A stretch of DNA of 64,000 bases, from assembly GCF_910592395.1 (NCBI RefSeq), contig NC_088322.1, forward strand, positions 12,581,431 through 12,645,430. The letters are read 5' to 3'. The stretch comes from Lineus longissimus. Its lineage: Eukaryota; Nemertea; Pilidiophora; Heteronemertea; Lineidae. Positions 38,301 to 50,300 of this stretch are shown piece after piece. The position numbers and the translations under genes are program-made. How positions within the stretch are numbered: the stretch's first letter is position 1; every line of letters begins with the position of its first letter. Below the pieces are notes generated by a model, which was not told the DNA's origin, searched no databases, and worked only from the letters and a program-made list of their open reading frames with translations.

Positions 38301-41300
38301 TAATCTAAATTTCAGATTCACAACACCACGCGTTCTTTGATGCGTCGCGGTCAAACATTGACAATTTAACTGCTAAAAGGCTTAAAAAATCAATTGTGGT
38401 CTTGTCTCATACTCATTGTCATAGCCTCGTTTACAAGTACGAAGTATTTTCCCGCGAATATTCAAAACTGCTTGGCTCCTTGCCAGTTAAATAACATGTG
38501 ACTATACACAAAATAGAAAACTTTGATGGAAATTGTAAATCATTTTTTTATCTATCAGGGGAAACAAGCTGATGATGATCAAATAAATCATTCATGAGAA
38601 ATCGTTTTGTTGCTGAAGCTTGCATGACAAAGTTAATGCTAAACCTTTTCTTGTGCTCTACTGCGCCACCGTAGTTTTCTATTTAGACCAGCGATGACGT
38701 CATTTCTGGTGATTCCCAACGCTGTCCAATGAGCGCTTTTTAAAATGTGCCAGTATGCAATGTATTTTTTCAGCGCTGCCAGTTGCCGAACAGAATGCCG
38801 TAGCTCCCTCAATTTCCAATCAATTTTCATGGGAGTGACATTATTGTATTGCTTAGAATGTCTACTTTTTACTCATGAAAGAATCGTAGAACTAAAACAT
38901 AATAGGCGAACAGAATCATGCCGATTCACTGCGCATACTGTGGGAATTCTCCACTTCAAAATACATCGGCGATGTCATCGCGAACAGAGCATGCAATTCC
39001 GATATCGTTTTCACAGAAATGTGGCCAAATTTTCAAGAACTAATTTCTGAATTTAGTCCCTAAAGACCTTATGACTACCACTGAAACGAACTAGTGATAA
39101 TATCGCCTACCAGACTACTTTTTAAGCAGAAAATTGGGTACTTGAGTGTCATTGAGCTCCAAGATTATTGCACATGGCGTATTTCGTACGCCGCTAATAA
39201 TGCACCTTCTCAATTAAAACCAAAATAATAAGGCCTTACATCGTTGATTGAATAGGAACACCACACAAAACACAATAAAGTGGGGGTACAATCGATTACG
39301 AAGCTGAAGTGAACAGTGATTTATTCCTGGAGCTACTGCTTTTGTTGTGTAGCTGCCATGTTTTGAGAACTGGCAAATAGGAGACTTCATTGATGGCTGA
39401 CGTCATCGGGCGGGAATTTGAATCGGCAGAAATAATTCAAAGGCAGGTAGCGCCCTCTCCTGTTAAAATTTTGAACTTTTTCTCAATAAAATAGATTTTC
39501 AAGAATTTTATCTTAATATTAGAGCATATTTCGACTAATTCTGCTGCTCCTAGGCCGATATAGGCCAGTTTCCTTCATGCACTCTCGCTCGCAGGAAGTA
39601 GGTCGAATGGCGACAAATTTTGTTTTGAAAGTAGAGTTTGACCAGAAGTATCCAGAAATGCAAAATTGAAGTCTCTAGGTCTTACGGTTACAAAATGTGC
39701 ACCATGGGTTTAACGGACGGATGGATGGATGGATGGATGGATGGATGGATGGACAGACGGACGCCACTGAACAACTTATTTGACAAGCTCGGCTGACTTA
39801 GTCAGCTGAGCTAAAAATGAATTTGATCGGACAAACGGTTCGCCTCGAAATTGACGGAAACCGATTTCAAGCAAGCCGCCCTAGTGGCCATATTGATAAT
39901 CGGAACGCGCCCGTTTTCGAAAGGAGCCTCGCTCTAGTCACCCTCAACGTACATACCAAAAATTAATTTAATCAGATGGTTCTCCTCGAAATTGACGGAA
40001 ACCGATTTCAAGCACGCCGCCCTGTGAGCATATTGACAATCAGAACGAGCCGGTTTTCAAAAGGAACCTTCCTCTAGTCATCCCCAACGCACATACCAAA
40101 AAAAATCATGATTTTAGCTAGCGTAATTCCTGAGATATAGCCGAAAGTAGTTTTTCGCATGAAGCGCCCCCTGGGGCCAAGTGTAGGTTGAAAACCGTCG
40201 AAACTGCCAAAACGCACAATGGTACCATAAAGACCTTCAAACCACCCAGAGATGAAATGCCCAGCATTTATGGTTACGGATATATGTTCCGGAAACCACT
40301 GATGGTCAATTTACGCTACTTGACCCCTGTGACCTTGAAAAGTAGGTCAAATCAAAAACCCGGGTATTATGTGATGTAGTCTCATGAGTACTGTCCTCAG
40401 TAAAAATATCATGATTCTAGCTAGCATAATTCATGAGATATAGCCAAAAGTAGTTTTTTGCATGAAGCGCCCCCTGGGACCAAGTGTAGGTCGAAAACCG
40501 TCAAAACTGCCAAAAGGCACAATGGTACCATAAGACCTTCAAACCACCCAGAGATGAAATGGCCAGCATTTATGGTTACGGATATATGTTCCGGAAACCA
40601 CTGATGGTCAATTTACGCTACTTGACCCCTGTGACCTTGAAAAGTAGGTCAAATCAAAAACCCGGGTATTATGTGATGTAGTCTCATGAGTACTGTCCTC
40701 AGTAAAAATATCATGATTCTAGCTAGCATAATTCATGAGATATAGCCAAAAGTAGTTTTTTGCATGAAGCGCCCCCTGGGGCCAAGTGTAGGTCGAAAAC
40801 CGTCAAAACTACCAAAAGGCACAATGGTACCATAAGACCTTCAAACCACCCAGAGATGAAATGGCCAGCATTTATGGTTACGGATATATGCTCTGGAAAC
40901 GGACAGACGGACAGACAGACGGACAGACAGACGGCGAACGCCTCGACAATACCCCTCTAGCCTTTATGGGCTGAGGGGTAAAAACCATAGAGATGGGAGA
41001 TCACCAGTGTATGGGCGGTTATTACCGCAAATAAAGACAAACCAAAGCAAAGACACTTGTGTAGCATATCAAGGACACGTAGATTGATACTCCTATGTGT
41101 GCCACATCAAAGACATCTGGAATGCATGTTTTGTTTTTGTTTGATACAGCATAGATAAAACTAGACCGCAACCTCTCTGGGATAGACAGTTGTTTTCATG
41201 AGCCATACACAGCACAGATAAGACATGACCGCAATACCTCTCTGGACCATACACCACGTCAAAGATAACGATGCGAAGTCAACAGGCGGCGCCACCGTCT

Positions 41301-44300
41301 TGGGAAAAGTAAAAACGATTTCGATAACTATAGGTTTTTGTTGATATAAGCGACTAGCGGGAAAATGCACATGTGTTGTTATGTCACTATTGCATCTATT
41401 CGTAGTAGACTGTCGTATTTTGAGATCCCCTTTCTTTTCAACATCATCAATCATACTAGCATATCATAACCATGGATAGAGATAAGTTAGAAAACTGTGT
41501 CAACCTCCTTCAACAAGTTGTTGGAATAATGGGGAGAGAGGTGGCGAATAACAACAACGTCAACAAGCATACGGCCGCCAGCAATCTACAGTGGCGCCGC
41601 CTGTTGACTTCGCATCGTTATCTTTGACGTGGTGTATGGTCTAGATGTCTTTGATGTGGCACACATAGGAGTATCAATTTACGTGTCCTTGATATGCTAC
41701 ACAAGTGTCTTTGCTTTGGTTTGTCTTTATTTGCGGTAATAACCGCCCAGGAGTATAAATCTACGTGTCCTTGATATGCTACACAAGTGTTTTTGCTTTG
41801 GTTTGTCTTTATTTGCGGTAATAACCGCCCATACCAGTGCCCATATGTAAACGGATACCTTCTCTGCAGAGCACACGTCATTTTATTATCAGTTCTACTA
41901 TCTGACAGTCAGGGATGGTGCCTTTGTTTCTTTTCTGCGTTAAATATTGGCCATAATACTCTGGCAAGTCGAGCAGGTTCATCCAGTGATCCCCACAGCT
42001 TGGTCTTTAGCTCTACTGCCTCTGGCCAACTCTTTAGTCATGGCAGGGAAGTCAAGAAATCCTGCAGTATGTCGCTGAAATTTGGATGGCACTCCCGTAC
42101 AGAATGTCAAGTCTTTTTTGAGTAGGCTCATCACCTCTGTTTCCATTTAAGGGAAATAAAAGGCTTCCATTCTGTCTAGGGGTCTGAGAGTATTCAACAT
42201 ATGGCTGTAATTTGCTCATCGCCAATCGAAGCAATCAGGATGGTGCATTGCACCATGGTCTCGGCCAGCCTCTCCTCTTCTTCCTTTCTCAGTTTCTTTA
42301 AGTCGGAGAATTACTCACTATCAGGTTGTTCACTCATTACAGGAATAGTCACAGACCAACCGGTTGATACAAGAACTATAGCGGTTTGATGATGGAGGAG
42401 ACACAAGCAAAAACAGCTGACCAACGACTGTTGGATGCAGTAGATGAGGGGAAATTGAAAGATGTTAAACACGCAATCACCGCTGGTGGGGATGTGAACC
42501 AGAAAGACAAAGATGGTAAGCTACTTGTGCAAATAGCTATTAAAAACCTCATTCAAGCACTAAAAGACCAAGACCAGGCTACAACTCAAGATGCAAAGAA
42601 AGCAATTGTAATAGAATTAGTAGAGCATCATGCCAATGTCAATGAACAGGGTGTATATGATACAACTGCGTTAGGATATTTGCTAGCATGGCAATTAAAT
42701 TCATTATACAATGAAAGGCAAAAACTGATTCTGCTTGATGTTGTTAGAGTGTTGTTAAATAATGGTGCTGATGTCAACATCAAGGATATTGGTGGTAAAT
42801 CTCCTTGGCACAGAGCAGCTAAGACCCCTTCCATTGAACTTCTGAAGTTATTTTTTGAGAACCAGTCTGATGTAAATGTCAGGGGTACAGGTGATCAAAC
42901 CGCACTTCATACTGCTGATGACACAGACATTGTTAGATTATTGATAGAAAACAAGGCTAATGTCCATGCTACAGACAAAGTAGGCAGAAGTCCACTCTCG
43001 TATGCGGCACAGAGACGTAACATTGATGTAGTCAGATTATTGATAGAAAACAAGGCTGATGTCAATGCTAAAGACATAGTAGGCAGAAGTCCACTCTCGT
43101 ATGCGGTCGAGGAAGGTGACATTGATGTAGTCAGATTATTGATAGAAAACAAGGCTGATGTCCATGCTACAGACAAAATAGGCAGAAGTCCACTCTCGTA
43201 TGCGTTACAGGGAGGTAACACTGATGTAGTCAGATTATTGATTGAAAACAAGGCTGATGTCCATGCTACAGACAATGCAGGCAGAAGTCCACTCTCGTAT
43301 GCGGCACAGAGAGGTGACATTGATGTAGTCAGATTATTGATAGAAAACAAGGCTGATGTCCATGCTACAGACATTGCAGGCAGAAGTCCACTCTCGTATG
43401 CGGCACAGAGAGGTGACATTGATGTAGTCAGATTATTGATTGAAAACAAGGCTGATGTCCATGCTACAGAAAAAGCAGGCAGAAGTCCACTCTCGTATGC
43501 GGCACAGAGAGGTGACATTGATGTAGTCAGATTATTGATAGAAAACAAGGCTGATGTCCATGCTACAGATGATAAAGGCAGAAGTCCACTCTGGTATGCG
43601 TTACAGGGAGGTGACATTAATGTTGTCAGATTATTGATAGAAAACAAGGCTGATGTCAATGCTACAGACGATGAAGGCAGAAGTCCACTCTCGTGTGGGG
43701 TACAGAGAGGTGACATTAATGTTGTCAGATTATTGATAGAAAACAAGGCTGATGTCCATGCTACTGATGATAAAGGCAGAAGTCCACTCTCGTATGCGTT
43801 ACAGAGAGGTAACATTGATGTAGTCAGATTATTGATTGAAAACAAGGCTGATGTCAATGCTAGAGACAAAGCAGGCAGAAGTCCACTCTCGTATGCGTTA
43901 CAGGGAGGTAACATTGATGTAGTCAGATTATTGATAGAAAACAAGGCTGATGTCCATGCTACAGACAATGAAGGCAGAAGTTCACTCTCATACGCAGCAG
44001 AGAGAGGTCACATTGATGTAGTCAGATTATTGATAGAAAATAAGGCTGATGTCAATGCTACAGACAAAGAAGGCAAAAGTCCACTCCTGTATGCGTTACT
44101 TGAAGGTAACATTGATGAAGTCAGATTATTGATTGAAAACAAGGCTGATGTCCATGCTACAGACAAGGTAGGCAGAAGTCCACTCTCGTATGCGGCACAG
44201 AGAGGTGACATTGATGTAGTCAGATTATTGATAAAAAACAAAGCTGATGTCAATGTTACAGACGATGAAGGCAGAAGTCCACTCTCGTATGCGGCACAGA

Positions 44301-47300
44301 GAGGTTACATTGATGTAGTCAGATTATTGATAGAAAACAAGGCTGATGTCAATGCTACAGACAAAGTAGACAGAAGTCCACTCTCGTATGCAGTACAGAG
44401 AGGTGACATTGATGTAGTCAGATTATTGATAGAAAACAAGGCTGATGTCCATGCTTCAGACGATGAAGGCAGAAGTCCACTCTCGTATGCGTTACAGGGA
44501 GGTGACATTGATGTAGTGAGATTATTGATAGAAAACAAGGCTGATGTCCATGCTACAGACAAAGTAGGCAGAAGTCCACTCTCGTATGCGGCACAGAGAG
44601 GTAAAATTGATGTAGTCAGATTATTGATAGAAAACAAGGCTGATGTCCATGCTACAGACAAAGTAGGCAGAAGTCCACTCTCGTATGGGGCACAGGGAGG
44701 TAACATTGATGTAGTCAGATTATTGTTAGAAAACAAGGCTGATGGCCATGCTACAGACAAAGTAGGCAGAAGTCCACTCTCGTATGCGGCACAGAGACGT
44801 AACATTGATGTAGTCAGATTATTGATAGAAAACAAGGCTGATGTCCATGCTACCGACGAAGTAGGCAGAAGTCCACTCTCGTATGCGGCCGAGGAAGGTG
44901 ACATTGATGTAGTCAGATTATTGATAGAAAACAAGGCTGATGTCCATGCTACAGACAATGAAGGCAGAAGTCCACTCTCGTATGCGTTACAGGGAGGCGA
45001 CATTGATGTCGTCAGATTATTGATAGAAAACAAGGCTGATGTCCATGCTACAGACAATGAAGGCAGAAGTCCACTCTGGTATGCGTTACAGGGAGGTGAC
45101 ATTGATGTAGTCAGATTATTGATAGAAAACAAGGCTGATGTCCATGCTACAGATAATGAAGGCAGAAATCCACTCTTATATGCGGCACAGAGAGGTAACA
45201 TTGATGTAGTCAGATTATTGATAGAAAACAAGGCTGATGTCAATGCTACAGATAATGAAGGCAGAAGTCCACTCTTATATGCGGCACAGAGAGGTAACAT
45301 TGATGTAGTCAGATTATTGATAGAAAACAAGGCTGATGTCCATGCTACAGACAATGAAGGCAGAAGCCCACTCTCGTATGCGGCAGAGAGAGGTGACATT
45401 AATGTAGTCAGATTATTGATAGAAAACAAAGCTGATGTCAATGTTTCAGACAATAAAGGCAGAAGTCCACTCTCGTATGCGGCACAGAGAGGTGACATTG
45501 ATGTAGTCAGATTTTTGATAGAAAACAAGGCTGATGTCCATGCTACAGACTTTGAAGGCAGAAGCCCACTCTCGTATGCGGCAGAGGAAGGTTACATTGA
45601 TGTAGTCAGATTATTGATAGAAAACAAGGCTGATATCAATGTTACAGACAATGAAGGCAGAAGTCCACTCTGGAATGCGTTACGGGGAGGTGACATTGAT
45701 GTTGTCAGATTATTGATAGAAAACAATGCTGATGTCCATGCTACAGACAATGAAGGCAGAAGTCCACTCTGGTATGAGTTACAGGGAGGTGACATTGATG
45801 TAGTCAGATTATTGATAGAAAACAAGGCTGATGTCAATGCTACAGACAAAGTAGGCAGAAGTCCACTCTCATATGCGGTACAGAGAGGTGACATTGATGT
45901 TGTCAGATTATTGATAGAAAACAAGGCTGATGTCAATGCTACAGACAGCGGAGGTCTCAAGCTACTTTGTCTTGCAACACAAAACAAAGAAATATTCGAT
46001 GAACTGCTTAGATGTGGGGCAGAAATTGATGTCTCAGATCAAAGAGGTCTAAGTATCCTACACATTGGATTAGCGAGTGTTAGTGAGAGCTTATTGTATG
46101 TTCTTGTGGAAACTGTCAATGCTCCTGGAAGTTACAACAGGACAATGCTTTATGTCGCTGCAGCGCTTGGGCTCACTAAACACATGGCAGTCTTGCTCCG
46201 ATATCGTGGAATAAATGTGAATGCCTGTGACATCTTCGGCATGACTTGTCTTCATTATGCAACAATAATAGGAAATGAAGACATAATCCGTAACCTTCTC
46301 AAGGCAGGGGCCGATATTGGAGCACTGGATACTGCAGGGAGGTCTGTTTTGCATATTGCAGCAATCTATGGACATTGCAAATTGATAGAAACTTTCACTC
46401 AAATTCAAAAGGACTTGCTTCCTCATGCAGGAGACAACCAAGGACGGAATTGCCTACACTATGCTGTAATCTACAGAAGAGATGAAGTAGTAAAACTACT
46501 TCTCAATGATCAACCAGATTCTCAAATTAATTCTATCAAGGACAATAAGGGAAAGAAGCCAATGGACTATCTGTACAAATTTGAGGAAAACACTTTGATA
46601 TGGAAACTGTTTGGCAATCAATCTCCAGTTATCAAAATTATCAACGAATACACTGACCTCTCATGCCACAAGAGTGAAACAAATCTCTTAGAGGTATCAA
46701 AACAGTGTGGTATCGGCTCTGTCAAGACAATTTTAGGTTTTGATCTGACAACTTTTGCAAAACAAATCAAATCAAAAGTTGAAGAGGTGATCCGTGAAGC
46801 TATACCACAGTCTGGTGATGTTGAAGTCATTGGCTGTGGAAGTTCCTCTGAAGGTTCAAAACTTGGACTTCCAGATGAACTAGATTTCATGGTCAAACTA
46901 TATTCAATTCAATACCAATATCTGGCTAGTGAGGGCTATGGAGAGATGGTAAGAGATAAAGAAAAGAATACAGAACTGAATACAGAAAATACACCATATG
47001 GTATATGGCTGTGGAATAGACTGATGATCTACTGGAGTGAACATCAGCATCAAAAGGAAGGTAAACATCAAAGAACTGATCATGAACCCGAGTTTCAGAT
47101 GCCATTGCCTCCAGTGCGACACCCTGATCAAACAACTTGTACAACCTGGATCTGGTTATATAGTGATAGTATGTTCAAGGATTTGGCAGTTTCAATAGAT
47201 TTTGTCCCTGCTATTGAAATTAAGGATTACGCCATGAAGCGCTTTATTGTTCCAAAAATACCACACAAAGAGAGCACCATCTCTAAAACTTTCACCACAG

Positions 47301-50300
47301 AGAAACTGAACCAACTTGGTCGCATATCCCATCCAACGATGGAGGTCGAGCTCCTACTCAACTTGGACCAATACTTGATGGATGTGTTCATAACAGCAAA
47401 GAGCCTACGAAAACCTGAGGTTTGTGGATTCAAGATGAAGAATGACAAAGATGAGACAGTTCCAATGGGCGAGTACATTACCAGCTACAGACTGAAAACT
47501 TCATTTATGCATTTCATAGAAGTGTTTAAATTTTCAAAGATGTCACTTGGCAAAATGGTGCTGATAGTCTATGAATATCTAGAGAAATGCCTCCAAAGGG
47601 GCAACCTTCCATCATTCTTTAAAGATGAATTGGAAAGACCAGTGAATGTGCTGGCTGGATCCAAGTTGAGTAAGGAAGGTAGCATTCTGGCAGCAACGAA
47701 AATGACAGAATTTGTAAGGTGTTTGTATGAAAGAGATTTCTCATCAGTTAAAGACTTGGATTTAAAAGAGGAGCAACTTGCAAGAAGAAAGTTTAGGGCC
47801 ATTTTCAGATAGGAAGACAGAATGAACATGATGACTGGAGCCTGTCAAATTCAGTCTGCAATCTAGGCCATATCATATCCTTATCTGCTAAAACTCAGCC
47901 TCGTTGCTAAAACTCAGCCTCGTTTTGGTACCAATGCATGATAGTGCATTGGTACTGCAATGTACTACCTGTCTGATAGAGAGTAGCCAAATGATTATGT
48001 GTCACTAAAGTGTCCCCTGTGACCATACAGTTACCCACATCTGTTTCAATCTTGCTGATATTGGAGAATAGGTTACTCACTGACTGTTTATGATATTTAT
48101 CCTCGAACATATTATCCTATTTAGCTCCAGTAGACAGATTAATAATCCTAAATAATCCTGAAGGGTGTGGCTGCCCTTTTTGGGCGTGTTCTGGGAGGCT
48201 TAAAGAGCCTTGAGGGTGAAAAATCCACTAGGCCTCTCTCTTGATATCTTGACTAATGGTATGCAAAATGTTGATTTCATATCTCAACTGGTCTCTGCTA
48301 TATTATTGGTTATAGTCATGAGGGGCAGGGTTCTAAAATGCCAATCAACAGAAAAAAGCTGTCGTCTTAGCGTAGTCTCAGCCAATTAGCTCAGTATCTA
48401 TGCACATTTTGGCACATAATGATGCCTTCTTTCAGATGCAAGCGGTCTGATGGCTTGAAATTAAAATAGTTCTGAGAAATCTTGAAATAAACAGTGGCTT
48501 GATAGATGGGGTCAAACATGCTGAGAGACACATGTTGGGTGCCATGTTCTGTGAGGCTTAGAGTTCAAGACAGTTGATGTATGATATCCATGGGTGCATA
48601 ATGTCCTAAGGTACCAAAATATAGTCATCTTAAACTGAAATATACCACACATGATGTAAAATCAGTACTTTGTTGGTGCTCATTTTGCAAATCAGAGTTA
48701 AAAATCCAGGACATGACCTACTTCCTTGATGCACATTCTGTATACCCTGCACGAGTATGCATGTGTCAGTTTAGGCGTTGGTGTAGTGGTTGCTATGGCG
48801 AGGGCATTTTCACCATTAGTTAAGTTAGTTCATTGTAGAGTTTGAAGTAACTAGTACATATACCTAATTAATAATATATCCCAAATGTCCACTTATATTA
48901 GTTAGCATAGCCCCATAGGTTTATAATATTCATGAATTTTTTTATCTTTCACCCATGGGTGGATGGAGCCCATGTGGTCAGCATGAGTTAGTTGTCCAAC
49001 AGACAACATGCTTGGGGTTGTTTCTTTTGGATTGCTATCCAGTCATCACGGATGCCTCTCTATCCCGGAATGGCTATATTGAGCGTGTCCTAATTAGAGT
49101 CTGGCCTGCATGTAAGCAGATATGCCACTCAGCGTAAACCAAACCGAGGCCATCAGATTATGCGGGAACTGATATCAATTACATATTCCTGGTCTGGATC
49201 GTAGACTGATTGGATGTTTTACTACAAAGAGAGCATCTTTACATTTTGAGGGTATTTGTACAGAGGTATACCTTGACATCAGAAGGACTCAATCCATTCA
49301 AAACTGCATCAGAGGGCATATGGAACAGGTACATAGTAACTCATATTGGCCTACGGAGGTCAAGTCAGAGGTTCCAGCTAATACTTGCCCCCCAGTTTAT
49401 AGTAGATTAGAACAGGCAAAATGTGCAAACTTGTACTCTACACTGTACATCAGCTGATCAGAGCTTCCAACCTCTGCTGTATGAAGAAGATCTTATTAAC
49501 TATCGAATATATCCAACCCATGACTCTTGGTATTTTTACACTTTTAGCGTCTTACCCAAGTGTAAGAAGATGATGATTGACCCAATTTAATCTGAGTATT
49601 AGCAAACAACATTTCAACCTGTGCTAGCGTCAGAACTATTTCTGTGAAGACAAAATAGTGCGGATATCTTACAGATCAAATCATCTTATCACAAGTGTTA
49701 CTGCAAGTGTACCAACACTGTGGCAATATTTTGGACACTTTTTTTTAATCATCAGTATTATGGGAAGCAGTAAGGAAATCGCAGCAAACCGCTTCACATC
49801 GCAAGGTGCATTTCAGCCAATCCACTAGCAACATGTTTGCACCCTTCATACAGCCGAGAGGGTGCCACAAATAATCAGACTCTTGAAATTTGCCAAATGT
49901 GCAAACTTGGTCTAATGGTGACAACAGAGTGTACATGTTCACTCAGTACAATCGAAATTGGGACTTTGCTGTCTGTGTCAAGCTGTGGGCTCCATCCCAA
50001 ATGCTTTTGAGGTTATCTTGACATCATTACCATATCATGACACGATATTTGAGCACAGTAGGTTTATGACACCTGAGTACAGTAGAACCTCACTACTAAG
50101 GACACCCTCGGGACTGACAAGTGTTGTCCTTAATAGAGAGGTGTCCTGATTAGAGAGGTCAAATTGAATGGAAAGAACCAATTTGGGACCAAAACTAGTG
50201 TCCTTAATAGAGTGGTTGTCCTTAATAGAGAGGTGTCCACTAAAGGAGGTTCTACTGTATATCAGTGTCTTTTGCTTGTAACAGAAAGTAGGAATCCAAT

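Noticed and set aside
42907-45987. Long minus-strand open frames (up to about 400 codons) across the ankyrin array
   Set aside because: They mirror the 99-bp coding repeats: with a period divisible by three and no antisense stop in the unit, one antisense frame stays open. Their Ser/Leu-rich repeats have no family resemblance.
42389-47812. Bacterial contamination (ankyrin-rich genes occur in intracellular bacteria)
   Set aside because: The ORF is flanked on both sides by BBS9 exons and animal repeats, and its catalytic domain is of the animal cGAS/Mab-21 type.
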